Shown here: piece after piece, positions 4,825 to 5,773 of the stretch
Position numbering within the stretch: the stretch's first letter is position 1
Layout of the letters: each line of letters begins with the position of its first letter
Assembly: GCA_015522955.1 (NCBI GenBank)
Contig: WALG01000024.1
Coordinates: 1 to 5,773 of the forward strand
Origin: DHVE2 group archaeon
Lineage (GTDB): Archaea; Thermoplasmatota; Thermoplasmata; Thermoplasmatales; Aciduliprofundaceae
Length of the DNA stretch: 5,773 nt
Direction of reading: 5' to 3'
Notes under the pieces: generated by a model
Seen by the model: only the letters and a program-made list of their open reading frames with translations
Databases searched by the model: none
Told to the model about the DNA's origin: nothing
Program-made: the position numbers and the translations under genes

Positions 4825-5773
4825 TTAAGACACATCCACAGAGAGAGTATATCGCTGCACTGTGCCATCCCAGCGATGGATGTAGAGCACAATCTCATGC
4901 TCTCCACTGTCAAAATTCACCACTGGCTTCTCTCCAAACACATATTGCCCATCCACGTACCACGTTATGCTGCATATGCCACTGTAATTCTGCAATAGTG
5001 GTAGTAAGACATAGTTCTCCCCGCTTATCAGCGTATTCTGCAATTCAGCCTCCGCAATATTCACCTCATCCGCTCTCGCTATTCCTATGCCTTTGCCCAC
5101 CATATTGTGGTTGAAATAGAATCCATAGAGTGCAAGGAGATATAACCCATCTCCTTTACCATCAAAACTCATCCTTACAAAATCTCCAGGATTCAAAGTA
5201 AGATAGTTGCCATCCACATAGCTTAAATTGCTGTATCCATAACTTGCATATTCAAGTTTCACTCTTTTAAGCGATGCCAATCTGTAATCATGAGCCACCC
5301 CTATGAAATCTATGCCGTTGCGGTCTCGCATCTCGAATCTTAACTCTACTCTGTTTCCAAGTAACATGTGTAAAACATCCAGATTCACCACATTGGTATG
5401 CAGATTATGCCTAACTTTTATCTCTCCCAATTTTATCCATTCATTGCTCACATTGGCATATACCCATATGGTGGATTGCGTTGTGGGTGTATTTGATGTA
5501 ACTTCCGCACTGAGCATCGCTCTTTTCTCTGCAGGCGGATTATCTATTCCCCGAATAACAAGCAGATTCTCGCTGCTCATATTCAACGTGATATCCACAT
5601 AATCTCCCTTATTGCCTACCCAGTAATTGCCATCAGGTCTGCCAATTAGCGAGGTAACATTCACACCATGATTGTCAATAGCAATTCCACTCTCTACATC
5701 CCTGTACGCGTAAACCATGCCACTATAACTCTCCGCCACCTGATAACCCTCTGGAGGTACAACTTTGTACAAC
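4825..5773 (-). CDS. C-terminal part of a large beta-rich, probably secreted surface protein (cut by right edge)
   Basis: At least 315 residues, open to the right edge. The first full codon (5772-5770) is TTG and need not be a start; nothing there resembles a signal peptide, so the true start is outside. The fragment is beta-rich. A module near residues 37-165 has VTSLIGRPDGNYW followed by KGDYVDITL, a pattern like galactose-binding or discoidin-like modules of archaeal surface proteins. A second copy of the signature, YVDGNYLTLNPGDFVRM, lies at 185-201. Residues about 262-315 resemble a PKD/Ig-like domain (WYVDGQ, then SGEHEIVLYI and a final LSVDV strand). Five N-glycosylation sequons are present (N38, N64, N107, N182, N262), with one cysteine (C267). 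There is no C-terminal membrane anchor, so attachment, if any, is through the missing part. An extracellular role in adhesion, glycan binding or the cell envelope is inference; no catalytic motif was seen. Confidence 0.7.
   Translation of the reverse strand, partial: LYKVVPPEGYQVAESYSGMVYAYRDVESGIAIDNHGVNVTSLIGRPDGNYWVGNKGDYVDITLNMSSENLLVIRGIDNPPAEKRAMLSAEVTSNTPTTQSTIWVYANVSNEWIKLGEIKVRHNLHTNVVNLDVLHMLLGNRVELRFEMRDRNGIDFIGVAHDYRLASLKRVKLEYASYGYSNLSYVDGNYLTLNPGDFVRMSFDGKGDGLYLLALYGFYFNHNMVGKGIGIARADEVNIAEAELQNTLISGENYVLLPLLQNYSGICSITWYVDGQYVFGEKPVVNFDSGEHEIVLYIHRWDGTVQRYTLSVDVS

Noticed and set aside
4782..5114. 110-codon plus-strand open frame starting shortly after a TATA-like box
   Set aside because: It lies antisense to the surface-protein gene, and its product is rich in Cys, His, Pro and Ser with no recognisable fold. 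The opposite strand reads as a coherent beta-rich protein with domain signatures.
1..5773. Mobile element, CRISPR array, toxin-antitoxin or other defence system
   Set aside because: No terminal inverted repeats, transposase, integrase, regularly spaced repeats or small paired genes were seen. The genes belong to conserved chromosomal families.

Overview
The window looks like an ordinary stretch of archaeal chromosome. The evidence is TATA boxes about 25 bases upstream of start codons, T-rich terminators, an archaeal-type PhoU with an N-terminal AbrB-like domain, and several protein families typical of Euryarchaeota in the broad sense. The DNA is AT-rich. The frequent leaderless promoters would suit a Thermoplasmata-like lineage (for example the Aciduliprofundum/DHVE2 group), but that placement is a guess, not a demonstration.

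Layout from left to right. Bases 1-144 (minus) hold the first 48 codons of dCTP deaminase, cut by the window edge. A 109-bp divergent promoter region follows. phoU (254-1273, plus) comes next and meets a COG0731 radical SAM gene (1275-2219, minus) with one base between the two stop codons. A second short divergent region (2220-2300) leads into a two-gene plus-strand unit: a COG1237 metallo-beta-lactamase-fold protein (2301-2996) and, 21 bases later, an RsmB/NSUN-type RNA m5C methyltransferase (3018-4142). The methyltransferase overlaps by 11 bases the end of a convergent DJ-1/PfpI-family gene (4132-4629, minus). An intergenic stretch of 195 bases then precedes the C-terminal part of a large, probably secreted beta-rich surface protein (4825-5773, minus, cut by the right edge).

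Functionally this is a housekeeping mixture: deoxynucleotide metabolism (dcd), phosphate-transport control (phoU), likely RNA modification (the methyltransferase and perhaps the radical SAM protein), a metal-dependent hydrolase of uncertain substrate, a stress/protein-quality enzyme (PfpI-like), and a cell-surface protein. The genes do not form one recognisable pathway. The most informative non-coding pattern is that four genes (dcd, phoU, the MBL gene, the DJ-1 gene) carry a TATA box centred about 25-26 bases before the ATG, as expected for leaderless mRNAs, while the radical SAM and methyltransferase genes carry Shine-Dalgarno-like motifs instead. These signals decide two start codons: phoU at 254 and the radical SAM gene at 2219.

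I found no mobile element, CRISPR array, tRNA, rRNA or obvious defence system, and no convincing new system. The candidates worth a second look are modest: a palindrome cluster in the dcd-phoU promoter, duplicated modules in the surface protein, an orphan radical SAM family member, and a TATA-like element facing the 3' end of the surface-protein gene.
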